Positions 1 to 7,551 of a stretch of 64,000 bases of DNA are shown one piece after another. Positions within the stretch are counted from its first letter, which is position 1; the number at the start of each line of letters is the position of its first letter. The stretch covers positions 13,464-77,463 of the forward strand of contig CAKQRW010000006.1 in NCBI GenBank assembly GCA_934271655.1, written 5' to 3'. The notes below the pieces were generated by a model. The model saw only the letters and a list, made by a program, of their open reading frames with translations. It ran no database searches and was not told where the DNA came from. The translations under genes and the position numbers were made by a program. Source of the DNA: an uncultured Bacteroidaceae bacterium. GTDB taxonomy: Bacteria; Bacteroidota; Bacteroidia; Bacteroidales; Bacteroidaceae.

Positions 1-1
1 A

Positions 2-1852
2 TGCCTAATAACGATGGACATGAACAAGATTGCGCAGATGTCGTGCAACCCTGCCATAGGCGGCATAGCCAAGGGACAGATAGTAAGAGAAATTGACGCT
101 CTGGGCGGATATACCGGCATCGTGACCGACAGGTGCAGCCTGCAGTTTCGCATGCTTAACATGTCGAAGGGACCTGCCGTATGGAGTCCGAGAGCGCAAT
201 GCGACAGGGCCAAATTCATCTGGGCATGGAGAGAGATACTGGAGAACATACCCAATCTGAACATATGGCAAGACCAGGTGAGGGAACTCCTGGTGGAGAA
301 CGGAGATGTGGCAGGCGTGAGAACATACTACGATGCCGAGTTCAGGGCAAAATGTGTGGTGATCACAGCCGGCACATTCCTCAACGGGCTCATGCACATA
401 GGACGCACCAAGATACCAGGAGGAAGGTGCGCCGAGGCTGCCTCGCTTGAACTGACAGAATCTATCACCAAACATGGCATCAGGGCTGGCAGGATGAAGA
501 CTGGCACGCCTGTACGCATAGACAAGCGCAGCGTGGACCTCTCCCTAATGGAGCGCCAGGATGGCGACCACAGTTTCCACAAGTTCTCTTACATGCCCAC
601 GGAACATGCATCCGTGAGCGAGCGCAACAGCCTGCCTTGCTGGATTTGCTACACTAACAAGGAGGTGCATGAGACGCTGAGGTCTGGCTTTGCCGACTCG
701 CCGCTTTACAACGGACAGATTAAAAGCATTGGCCCACGATACTGCCCAAGCATCGAGACCAAGCTGCACACCTTCCCTGACAAAGACGAGCACATGCTGT
801 TCCTTGAGCCTGAAGGAGAGACAACAAACGAGATGTACCTGAACGGATTCTCTTCTTCCCTGCCACTCGACATACAGCTGACCGCCCTCAGAAAGATTCC
901 GGCATTCCGCAACTTGCAAATATACCGCCCTGGCTATGCCATCGAATACGACTTCTTCGACCCGACACAACTGAAGCACTCTCTCGAGTCGAAGGTCGTG
1001 AGAAACCTGTTCTTTGCGGGACAGGTGAACGGAACCACGGGATATGAAGAGGCGGCTGGACAAGGTGTGGTGGCAGGAATAAATGCAGCCATCAATGCCC
1101 AAAACTGCATTTTGGAGTCAGGCGGCAGCCAGAAATCATGCGACAGCCAGACCCTAAAACCTTTCACGTTAGGACGCAACGAGGCATATATAGGCGTACT
1201 CATCGACGACCTCGTCACCAAAGGAGTAGACGAGCCATACAGGATGTTTACCTCACGCGCGGAATACAGGATACTCCTCCGCCAAGACGATGCCGACATT
1301 CGCCTGACAGAACGCAGCCACAGCATCGGACTGGCCTCCGACGAACGCTACGAGATGATGAAGGCCAAAAGAGAAAAAGTAGAAGACATCGTTAAGTTTG
1401 TCTCTGGCTTTTCCCTCAAACCAACCCTCATCAACACAGCACTTGAGCAACTCGGCACCACTCCACTCCGCCACGGATGCAAGCTTGAGGAACTCCTCGG
1501 ACGCCCTCAGATAAGCATCAACAACATCATCAGCCACATCACACCGTTTGCAAAAGAGGTAGACCGGATAATAGGCACCGACAACCGCAGGGCCGAGATA
1601 ATAGAGGCAGCTGAGATTCTGATAAAGTACAAAGGCTACATAGCCAGGGAGAAGCAGATGGCCGACAAGATGCTGCGTCTGGAGAACATCAGGATACAAG
1701 GCAAATTCGACTATCCCAACATGACGCAAATCTCTATCGAGGCAAGACAGAAGCTGGAGGCCATACAGCCAGAGACTCTCGCACAGGCATCACGCATTCC
1801 TGGAGTCTCGCCGTCAGACATCAACACGATGCTTGTACTGATGGGCAGATAA
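2..1852 (+). CDS. mnmG: tRNA uridine-5-carboxymethylaminomethyl modification enzyme MnmG (5' partial)
   Basis: FAD-dependent subunit of the MnmE-MnmG complex, which modifies U34 of certain tRNAs. The window starts inside the gene: the frame is open from base 2, and the FAD-binding GxGxxG segment and roughly the first 40 residues lie upstream, so the ATG at 14 is an internal methionine. Visible family signatures are QMSCNPAIGGIAKGQ near the start, GPRYCPSIE about 240 codons in, PGYAIEYDF, and the FAGQVNGTTGYEEAAGQG flavin-binding block. The C-terminal helical tRNA-binding domain ends in PGVSPSDINTMLVLMG, the usual family ending, so the 3' end is complete. The first parS site begins 62 bp after the stop. 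In many bacteria this gene lies close to the replication origin, which fits the parS sites, though position alone is not proof. Confidence 0.97.
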   Translation, partial: CLITMDMNKIAQMSCNPAIGGIAKGQIVREIDALGGYTGIVTDRCSLQFRMLNMSKGPAVWSPRAQCDRAKFIWAWREILENIPNLNIWQDQVRELLVENGDVAGVRTYYDAEFRAKCVVITAGTFLNGLMHIGRTKIPGGRCAEAASLELTESITKHGIRAGRMKTGTPVRIDKRSVDLSLMERQDGDHSFHKFSYMPTEHASVSERNSLPCWICYTNKEVHETLRSGFADSPLYNGQIKSIGPRYCPSIETKLHTFPDKDEHMLFLEPEGETTNEMYLNGFSSSLPLDIQLTALRKIPAFRNLQIYRPGYAIEYDFFDPTQLKHSLESKVVRNLFFAGQVNGTTGYEEAAGQGVVAGINAAINAQNCILESGGSQKSCDSQTLKPFTLGRNEAYIGVLIDDLVTKGVDEPYRMFTSRAEYRILLRQDDADIRLTERSHSIGLASDERYEMMKAKREKVEDIVKFVSGFSLKPTLINTALEQLGTTPLRHGCKLEELLGRPQISINNIISHITPFAKEVDRIIGTDNRRAEIIEAAEILIKYKGYIAREKQMADKMLRLENIRIQGKFDYPNMTQISIEARQKLEAIQPETLAQASRIPGVSPSDINTMLVLMGR

Positions 1853-1914
1853 GTGCCTCCGCACGATGCGCCCATATACATCCTTCCAAACTGGAGCGCA
1901 AGAGCCGCGGCGCA

Positions 1915-1930
1915 TGTTTCACGTGAAACA
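1915..1930. promoter_or_regulatory. parS: parS centromere site 1
   Basis: The 16-bp palindrome TGTTTCACGTGAAACA matches the known bacterial ParB-binding parS consensus at every position. It lies in the mnmG-apt gap, outside coding sequence. A second identical site lies 860 bp downstream. ParB loading at parS drives segregation of newly replicated origins. Confidence 0.9.
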
Positions 1931-2061
1931 ACTTCGTCTTATCGATTGTCAAATCAACAAAATAGAGAAAGCTGTTAAACCATTAAAACATGTGCATAAC
2001 ACCAGGCGGCTACATCAAACGAACAATAAACCATAAAACAACATAACACTCACACAACAAC

Positions 2062-2601
2062 ATGAACAACGCCAACAGACAATACTTGACAGAGCATCTG
2101 AGAAGCATCTATGATTTCCCAAAGAAGGGCATCAACTTCAGAGACGTCACCACTCTCTTTAAGGACGCAAAGAGTCTGGAGATAATGGAACATGAGTTAT
2201 ACGAAATCTACAAAGACAAAGGCATCACAAAAGTGGTCGGACTGGAGACACGCGGCTACATCATGGGTGCCATACTTGCCAGAAAACTCAACGCAGGCTT
2301 CATCCTCGCCCGCAAGCCAGGCAAACTCCCTGCCGACACCATAAGCGAGGAATACAGCAAGGAATACGGCACAGACCACATCGAGATGCACAAGGACGCC
2401 ATTAGCGAGGACGACGTGGTGCTCATCCACGACGACCTGCTCGCCACAGGCGGCACAGCCAAGGCAGCCTGGAAACTTGTGGAGAGGTTCAAGCCTAAAG
2501 CCTGCTACATGAACTTCCTTATCGAAATCCGAGACGAGGGTCTGAAGGGAAGAGAATTCATAGGCGACGGCATAGAGATCACCACCCTGCTGAATGTATA
2601 G
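2062..2601 (+). CDS. apt: Adenine phosphoribosyltransferase
   Basis: Purine salvage enzyme converting adenine and PRPP to AMP in the cytoplasm. The 179-residue protein has the family's usual length. It carries the N-terminal FPKKGINFRDVTTL block, the VVGLETRGYIMGA segment and the PRPP-binding loop VVLIHDDLLATGGTAKA. The start follows an AT-rich leader with no Shine-Dalgarno. It stands alone between two parS sites, with gaps of about 210 and 290 bp on its two sides, so it is probably its own transcription unit. I saw no clear TAnnTTTG box upstream. Confidence 0.97.
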   Translation: MNNANRQYLTEHLRSIYDFPKKGINFRDVTTLFKDAKSLEIMEHELYEIYKDKGITKVVGLETRGYIMGAILARKLNAGFILARKPGKLPADTISEEYSKEYGTDHIEMHKDAISEDDVVLIHDDLLATGGTAKAAWKLVERFKPKACYMNFLIEIRDEGLKGREFIGDGIEITTLLNV

Positions 2602-2764
2602 AAAGAGCGGTATGTAAAAAAATGGAGACCGGACTCTCCATTCATAGAACACATCCGCCTCCCGCACGTTCCTGCAAGACCAGGAACACGCCTGTTGCAC
2701 AAGTTTGCGCGCTTGACGAAGAGGTATAGCGCACGACTTGTTACAGGCTGATTTTTGAAGGTTT

Positions 2765-2800
2765 AGCGTTGCTTTGTTTCACGTGAAACAAAGCAACGCT
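2765..2800. promoter_or_regulatory. parS: parS centromere site 2 inside a 36-bp perfect palindrome
   Basis: The central 16 bp (2775-2790) are TGTTTCACGTGAAACA, identical to site 1. Here the symmetry extends to 18 bp per arm (2765-2782 and 2783-2800) with no loop, so the locus could also form a cruciform or a short transcript hairpin. It lies between apt and uvrC. Confidence 0.9.
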
Positions 2801-2889
2801 TAAACTAAGGCACTCAACAGACCAGCATGATGCTCTGGCTGAACACCTGCAGAAGAGGCACAAACCACAGAAGCACAGATATAGCAAAA

Positions 2890-4713
2890 ATGACCAAAGA
2901 CAGCGAGCGACTAAAAAGACTCAAGACCATCGTGAACAGCCTATCCGAGGAACCTGGATGCTACCAGTATCTCGACAAGAATGGCGTGATCATCTACGTG
3001 GGCAAAGCGAAAAACCTTAAACGCAGAGTCAGCTCATATTTCAACAACTCTCCCAAGAACCGAAAGACACAGATTCTTGTAAGCAAGATTGAGGACATCA
3101 AATATATCGTGGTGCCTACCGACGAGGACGCTCTCATCCAAGAGAACAATCTCATCAAGGAGCACCAGCCGTTCTACAACATCCTGCTCAAGGACGGCAA
3201 GACCTACCCTTCCGTATGTGTCACCAACGAATATCTGCCGCGCGTGATCAAGACACGCAACATAGACAAGGGCCTGGGCACATACTACGGTCCCTTCAGC
3301 CACCAGGGCACACTCAACGCCATGCTTGAACTTATCGACAAACTCTATAGCGTAAGGCTATGCCACACAGACATCACAGAGGAGAAGATAAGGGAGAAGA
3401 AAGTGAAAAGCTGCCTGTACTACGACATAGGCAAATGCCAGGCTCCTTGCATCGGACTACAGTCAAGAGACAACTACATAGAGCAAATAGACGAAATCAA
3501 AGACATCCTGAGCGGCAACACACGGGCGCTATGCAAGAAGCTGCTTCAGGAAATGGAGGAGCTGGCTGAGCGCGAAGAGTTCATACAAGCCGAAGCCGTA
3601 AAGCAGAAATACATCATGGCCAAAGATTTCGACAGCAAGAGCCGTGTCATCACAAGCACCAACCAAAACATCGATGTGTTCAGCATCGAGGACGATGAGA
3701 ACAAGGCATGGGTGAACTACATGCACGTAGTGAACGGCTGCATCACAAGAGTGTTCACAAACGAATACAAGAAGAGGCTGGACGAGACAAAGGAGGAAAT
3801 CCTGGCTCTTGCCATCGTGAGCATGAGAGAGAAATACGGCAACAGTTCCAAGGAAGTTGTAGTTCCATTTGAACAGGACTTCCATCTCAACGGCGTTGAA
3901 TTCATCGTGCCAAAGGCTGGCGACAAGAAGAAACTGCTCTTTCTCTCCGAATCCAACGTGCGCCAGTACAGGATAGACGCACTGAAGCAAGAGGACAAGC
4001 TCAACCCGGAGCAGAGAAACATCAACATACTGAAGGAACTCCAGCGCAAGCTCAAGTTGCCCAAGCTGCCCATGCGCATCGAATGCTTTGACAACTCCAA
4101 CATCATGGGCCAAGACGCTGTGGCTGGCTGCGTCGTATTCATCGGCGGAAAGAAGTCGAAAGAGAACTACAGGAAATACAACATAAAGACAGTTGTGGGT
4201 CCCGACGACTATGCCTCGATGAGCGAGGTAGTATTCCGCAAATACAGCCGTGCCGTCGACGAAGGCACGACGCTGCCAGACCTTATCATCACGGATGGTG
4301 GCAAGGGACAGATGGAAGTGGTGAGGAAGGTTATCGAAGACAAGCTGCATCTCGACATCCCGATTGCCGGTCTTGCCAAAGACAGCCATCACAGGACCAA
4401 CGAGCTGCTATTTGGCTTTCCGCCCATGGTGGTTGGCGTGGAGATGGACAGCCCCCTATTCCGTCTGCTCACGCAGATACAGGACGAGGTGCACAGATTC
4501 GCTATAACATTCCACAAGAACAAGAGGGCCAAGCACAACACAGAGTCGGAACTTGACAGCATCAAAGGCATCGGCGACGCCACAAAGAAGACATTGCTCA
4601 AGGTGTTCAAGAGTCTGAAGCGCGTGAGAGAGGCTAGTCTGGAAGAACTGACAGAGGCAATTGGAGCCAGCAAGGCTAAGCTGATACAGGAGCACTACGG
4701 GCAGCGTTCATGA
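2890..4713 (+). CDS. uvrC: Excinuclease ABC subunit C
   Basis: Dual-incision nuclease of UvrABC nucleotide-excision repair. About 607 aa from the chosen start. Domains in order: N-terminal GIY-YIG nuclease (GCYQYLDKNGVIIYVGKAKNLKRR, with its Tyr, Gly and Lys/Arg residues), a Cys-rich segment (CLYYDIGKCQAPC), a UVR motif near residue 205, the RNase H-like second nuclease (IECFDNSNIMGQDAV and PDLIITDGGKGQ), and C-terminal helix-hairpin-helix (IKGIGDATKKTLL). The frame is open from 2827, but the 21 extra residues do not look conserved. The ATG at 2890 gives the usual MTKDSERLKRL-type start. Followed at 156 bp by dtd. Confidence 0.96.
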   Translation: MTKDSERLKRLKTIVNSLSEEPGCYQYLDKNGVIIYVGKAKNLKRRVSSYFNNSPKNRKTQILVSKIEDIKYIVVPTDEDALIQENNLIKEHQPFYNILLKDGKTYPSVCVTNEYLPRVIKTRNIDKGLGTYYGPFSHQGTLNAMLELIDKLYSVRLCHTDITEEKIREKKVKSCLYYDIGKCQAPCIGLQSRDNYIEQIDEIKDILSGNTRALCKKLLQEMEELAEREEFIQAEAVKQKYIMAKDFDSKSRVITSTNQNIDVFSIEDDENKAWVNYMHVVNGCITRVFTNEYKKRLDETKEEILALAIVSMREKYGNSSKEVVVPFEQDFHLNGVEFIVPKAGDKKKLLFLSESNVRQYRIDALKQEDKLNPEQRNINILKELQRKLKLPKLPMRIECFDNSNIMGQDAVAGCVVFIGGKKSKENYRKYNIKTVVGPDDYASMSEVVFRKYSRAVDEGTTLPDLIITDGGKGQMEVVRKVIEDKLHLDIPIAGLAKDSHHRTNELLFGFPPMVVGVEMDSPLFRLLTQIQDEVHRFAITFHKNKRAKHNTESELDSIKGIGDATKKTLLKVFKSLKRVREASLEELTEAIGASKAKLIQEHYGQRS

Positions 4714-4869
4714 TAAGAGCACACGCCACGATTCCATCAATACATTTATTCAAGAACACAAATATTCATTATTCATACAGACAACAAGAATACATAGATT
4801 CAAGCTACACGAACATTCAAACCACACGTACATACAAGCTACACATACAACAACCATACATACATTCAA

Positions 4870-5322
4870 ATGAGAGCAGTTATACAAAGAGTGACACACG
4901 CTTCTGTCACTATAGGCGACGAAGTGAAATCAAAGATAGGCAATGGCTATCTCATCCTGTTGGGATGTGAGAATGCCGATACAGAAGAAGACATACAATG
5001 GCTGGCAAAGAAGATTTGCGGATTGAGAGTCTTTGACGATGACAACGGAGTGATGAACAGGTCTATCATGGAAACAGGCGGAGACGCCATTGTAGTGAGC
5101 CAATTCACCCTATGGGCGAGCTATAAGAAAGGCAACAGACCATCGTATCTGAGAGCTGGCAGCCATGAAGTGACCAAGCCTCTCTACGAGCGTTTCTGCG
5201 CCGTGCTGTCAGAACATCTTGGCAAACCTGTAGGCACAGGGGAATTTGGAGCATACATGAAGGTGGATCTGCTCAACGACGGCCCTGTCACCATATGCAT
5301 GGACACGAAAAACAAAGAATAA
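4870..5322 (+). CDS. dtd: D-aminoacyl-tRNA deacylase
   Basis: Hydrolyses D-aminoacyl-tRNA (D-Tyr and others, plus Gly-tRNA-Ala), recycling tRNA. The 150-aa length is normal for the family. The start MRAVIQRVTHASVTI is canonical. Two active-site blocks are visible: VVSQFTLWASYKKGNRPS (the family usually has SQFTLY, here Trp) and the cross-subunit Gly-Pro motif in LLNDGPVTIC. It ends 6 bp before deoC, so the two are surely co-transcribed. The 156-bp stretch before it is A/C-rich and has no convincing gene. Confidence 0.96.
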   Translation: MRAVIQRVTHASVTIGDEVKSKIGNGYLILLGCENADTEEDIQWLAKKICGLRVFDDDNGVMNRSIMETGGDAIVVSQFTLWASYKKGNRPSYLRAGSHEVTKPLYERFCAVLSEHLGKPVGTGEFGAYMKVDLLNDGPVTICMDTKNKE

Positions 5323-5328
5323 ATAACT

Positions 5329-6216
5329 ATGGAAGAAAACAAGTATTTTAAAGCCCTAAGCCAGTATGATACTGACCTGGACGACGACAAGGTGAAAAGA
5401 CAGACAGAGCTCCTGCTCAGCAAGCACCTCAAGGAGAATGACACAAGAGACGTGAAGCTTTTTCTCCTCAACAGCGTTGAATTGACTTCCCTAAAGACAA
5501 CAGACAATGAAGACAGCATACTGCGCTTTGTAGAGAAGGTGAACAAGTTTGACGACGTTTACCCAGAATTAGGACACGTGGCTACCGTATGCGTCTATCC
5601 CAACTATGCAAAAGTATGCCATGACGCACTTGAAAACGAGGATGTAGAGATAGCATGCGTGGCAGGCTCATTCCCTTCGTCACAAACATTCATGGAAGTG
5701 AAGGTAGCCGAGACAGCACTTGCCATCAGCGAGGGCGCCACAGAGATTGACATCGTGATGCCTGTGGGCAAGTTCCTCAATGGCGACTATGAGGGCATGT
5801 GCGATGAAATCGAAGAAATAAAGAACGTGTGCGGCGAGAAGCCTCTGAAAGTCATTCTGGAGACAGGATGCCTGAAGACTGCCTCCAACATCAAAAAAGC
5901 CAGCATACTGGCCATGTACGCTGGAGCAGACTATATCAAGACATCAACAGGCAAACTCAATCCTGCAGCCACTCCAGAGGCCGCCCTGGTGATGTGCCAA
6001 GCCATCAAGGAGTATTACGATACTACTGGCATACAGATAGGATTCAAGCCTGCAGGTGGACTGAAGACTGTAGAGGACGCACTCGCCTACTATACCATAG
6101 TAAAGCAGGTGCTTGGAGAGAAATGGCTCACGAATAAGTGGTTCAGACTGGGCACAAGCTCGCTTGCCAACAAGCTCCTCTCAGATATAAAGGGAGAAGA
6201 AGTGAAATTCTTCTGA
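5329..6216 (+). CDS. deoC: Deoxyribose-phosphate aldolase
   Basis: Class I aldolase splitting 2-deoxyribose-5-phosphate to glyceraldehyde-3-phosphate and acetaldehyde in nucleoside catabolism. 295 aa, in the longer range of the family because of an N-terminal helical extension of about 45 residues before the TIM barrel. The Schiff-base lysine is in GADYIKTSTGK. The second conserved lysine is in GIQIGFKPAGGLKTVEDA. Starts 6 bp after dtd. From memory, related Bacteroides genomes often have a MazG-like gene between dtd and deoC; it is absent here. Confidence 0.96.
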   Translation: MEENKYFKALSQYDTDLDDDKVKRQTELLLSKHLKENDTRDVKLFLLNSVELTSLKTTDNEDSILRFVEKVNKFDDVYPELGHVATVCVYPNYAKVCHDALENEDVEIACVAGSFPSSQTFMEVKVAETALAISEGATEIDIVMPVGKFLNGDYEGMCDEIEEIKNVCGEKPLKVILETGCLKTASNIKKASILAMYAGADYIKTSTGKLNPAATPEAALVMCQAIKEYYDTTGIQIGFKPAGGLKTVEDALAYYTIVKQVLGEKWLTNKWFRLGTSSLANKLLSDIKGEEVKFF

Positions 6217-6245
6217 TGGCCAGCCGCAAAAGAACTCAGCTTCGC

Positions 6246-6340
6246 CCTACCGTTATACTTTTCATAAGAAACGCAAGACTGTTTCGCTTGTCTATTGTAA
6301 GAGACAAGCATCCTACCGTTATACATTTCAGAAGAAATGG
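6246..6340. repeat. Pair of imperfect direct repeats
   Basis: Two copies of a segment of about 25 bp beginning CCTACCGTTATAC, then TTTCA and AAGAAA, start near 6247 and 6312 in the gap between convergent deoC and the prenyl synthase. Function unknown. Confidence 0.5.
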
Positions 6341-6373
6341 CAACCGCCATTTCCATACTGTCCATAAAATCAA

Positions 6374-6404
6374 ATTCCCCTGGCAGCATGGCTGCCAGGG
6401 GAAT
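6374..6404. terminator. Hairpin between convergent genes
   Basis: Perfect 14-bp stem (6374-6387 and 6391-6404) with a 3-base loop, 12 bp from the stop of the minus-strand prenyl synthase. Neither side has a long T-run, so it is best read as a bidirectional terminator or mRNA 3'-end stabiliser. Confidence 0.7.
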
Positions 6405-6416
6405 CTGCATATTGTG

Positions 6417-7394
6417 CTATAGTATTCTTTTTATCGCATAATCAACATATAATAAGAGAGAAGCCTTTGCCTCCGAATCAGGATAGCCCTCAAGCAGAGA
6501 CTTGGCCTTCATAGCGTAATCATCCATCACCTTAACAGCATACTCTATGCCGCCATTGACCTTGGTGAAAGCCACAAGCTCATCAATCATGTCTTGTGAC
6601 GCATCGCCCATCTTCACCTTGTGCGCTATATCCATCATACGCTCGTCATCAGCAGTAAGAAGAGCGTATATGACAGGAAGAGTAAGCTTGCCCTCCTTCA
6701 TGTCGTTGCCAGTAGGCTTGCCTATAGAAGCGTCATCACTGTAGTCAAAGATGTCATCACGTATCTGGAAGCATATGCCTATGTACTCACCCAGCATTTT
6801 CATGCGCTCCGCATCGGTTTCATCAGCAGAAACAGACAATGCCCCAGCCTCTGCACATGCCGAGAAGAGAGCCGCTGTCTTATTCCTTATTATGTCAAAA
6901 TACACAGCCTCTGAGATGTCCTGATTGTTCACATTGTCAAGCTGAAGAATTTCCCCGCTTGCAAGATTCTGCGCCGCCCTTGACACGATGCCCACAAGGC
7001 GCAGACTTCCTGCTCTTGAAGCGCACAAGAGGGCATTGGCCAACAGATAGTCTCCCACCAGCACAGCCACCTTGTTGCCATAAGCGCAATTGACCGACTT
7101 CTGCCCTCTGCGCTCCTCACTTTCGTCGACTATGTCGTCGTGAACCAGACTGGCCGTATGGAAGTACTCGAAAGTGGCTGCTGTATAAAGAGACTTTTCC
7201 GCAATTTCGCCACCCAGCAGCTTAGACACAAGAAGTGTGAGCATAGGCCGCATCATCTTCCCCTTCCTTTCGCTGATAGCCTTGAACACCTCACGCAACA
7301 AAGGATCTGAGTGGTTCAGGTAACTGTCAAAGAGTACTCTGTACCTCTCCATATCAGCCTCTATCGGCTTTCTTATTTGACGAATGATTTCCAT
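6417..7394 (-). CDS. Polyprenyl diphosphate synthase (trans-isoprenyl chain elongation)
   Basis: Condenses isopentenyl diphosphate units onto an allylic diphosphate, most likely making the C40-type side chain of menaquinone or another long-chain polyprenol. 325 aa. The first Asp-rich motif is in SLVHDDIVDESEERRG, the second in CFQIRDDIFDY, with GKPTGNDMKEGKLTLP just after. Small residues before the first DDxxD favour a long-chain product, but chain length cannot be fixed by eye, so ispB or hepT is not assigned. Divergent from polA with a 157-bp gap that holds a good promoter for this gene (7420-7450). Confidence 0.93.
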   Translation of the reverse strand: MEIIRQIRKPIEADMERYRVLFDSYLNHSDPLLREVFKAISERKGKMMRPMLTLLVSKLLGGEIAEKSLYTAATFEYFHTASLVHDDIVDESEERRGQKSVNCAYGNKVAVLVGDYLLANALLCASRAGSLRLVGIVSRAAQNLASGEILQLDNVNNQDISEAVYFDIIRNKTAALFSACAEAGALSVSADETDAERMKMLGEYIGICFQIRDDIFDYSDDASIGKPTGNDMKEGKLTLPVIYALLTADDERMMDIAHKVKMGDASQDMIDELVAFTKVNGGIEYAVKVMDDYAMKAKSLLEGYPDSEAKASLLLYVDYAIKRIL

Positions 7395-7419
7395 TACCGT
7401 AATGATTGCAAATTCTATG

Positions 7420-7450
7420 CAAAGTTAGTGCAAATCAAGAGTTATACAAA
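7420..7450 (-). promoter_or_regulatory. Promoter of the prenyl synthase gene
   Basis: On the minus strand: TTTG (7450-7447), 19-bp spacer, TAACTTTG (7427-7420). This is a full match to the Bacteroidetes primary sigma-factor promoter. Confidence 0.8.
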
Positions 7451-7522
7451 ATAAAAAAGCCAAATTTAGCTTAAATGCCACAGTATCTCTGGAATTATGC
7501 TTCCTAATTGGGAAAATTTTCG

Positions 7523-7530
7523 TAAGTTTA
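7523..7530 (+). promoter_or_regulatory. Possible -7 element for polA
   Basis: TAAGTTTA is one base from TAnnTTTG and lies 22 bp before the polA start. No clear -33 box. Confidence 0.35.
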
Positions 7531-7551
7531 CAATCAAAATGACAAACATAC

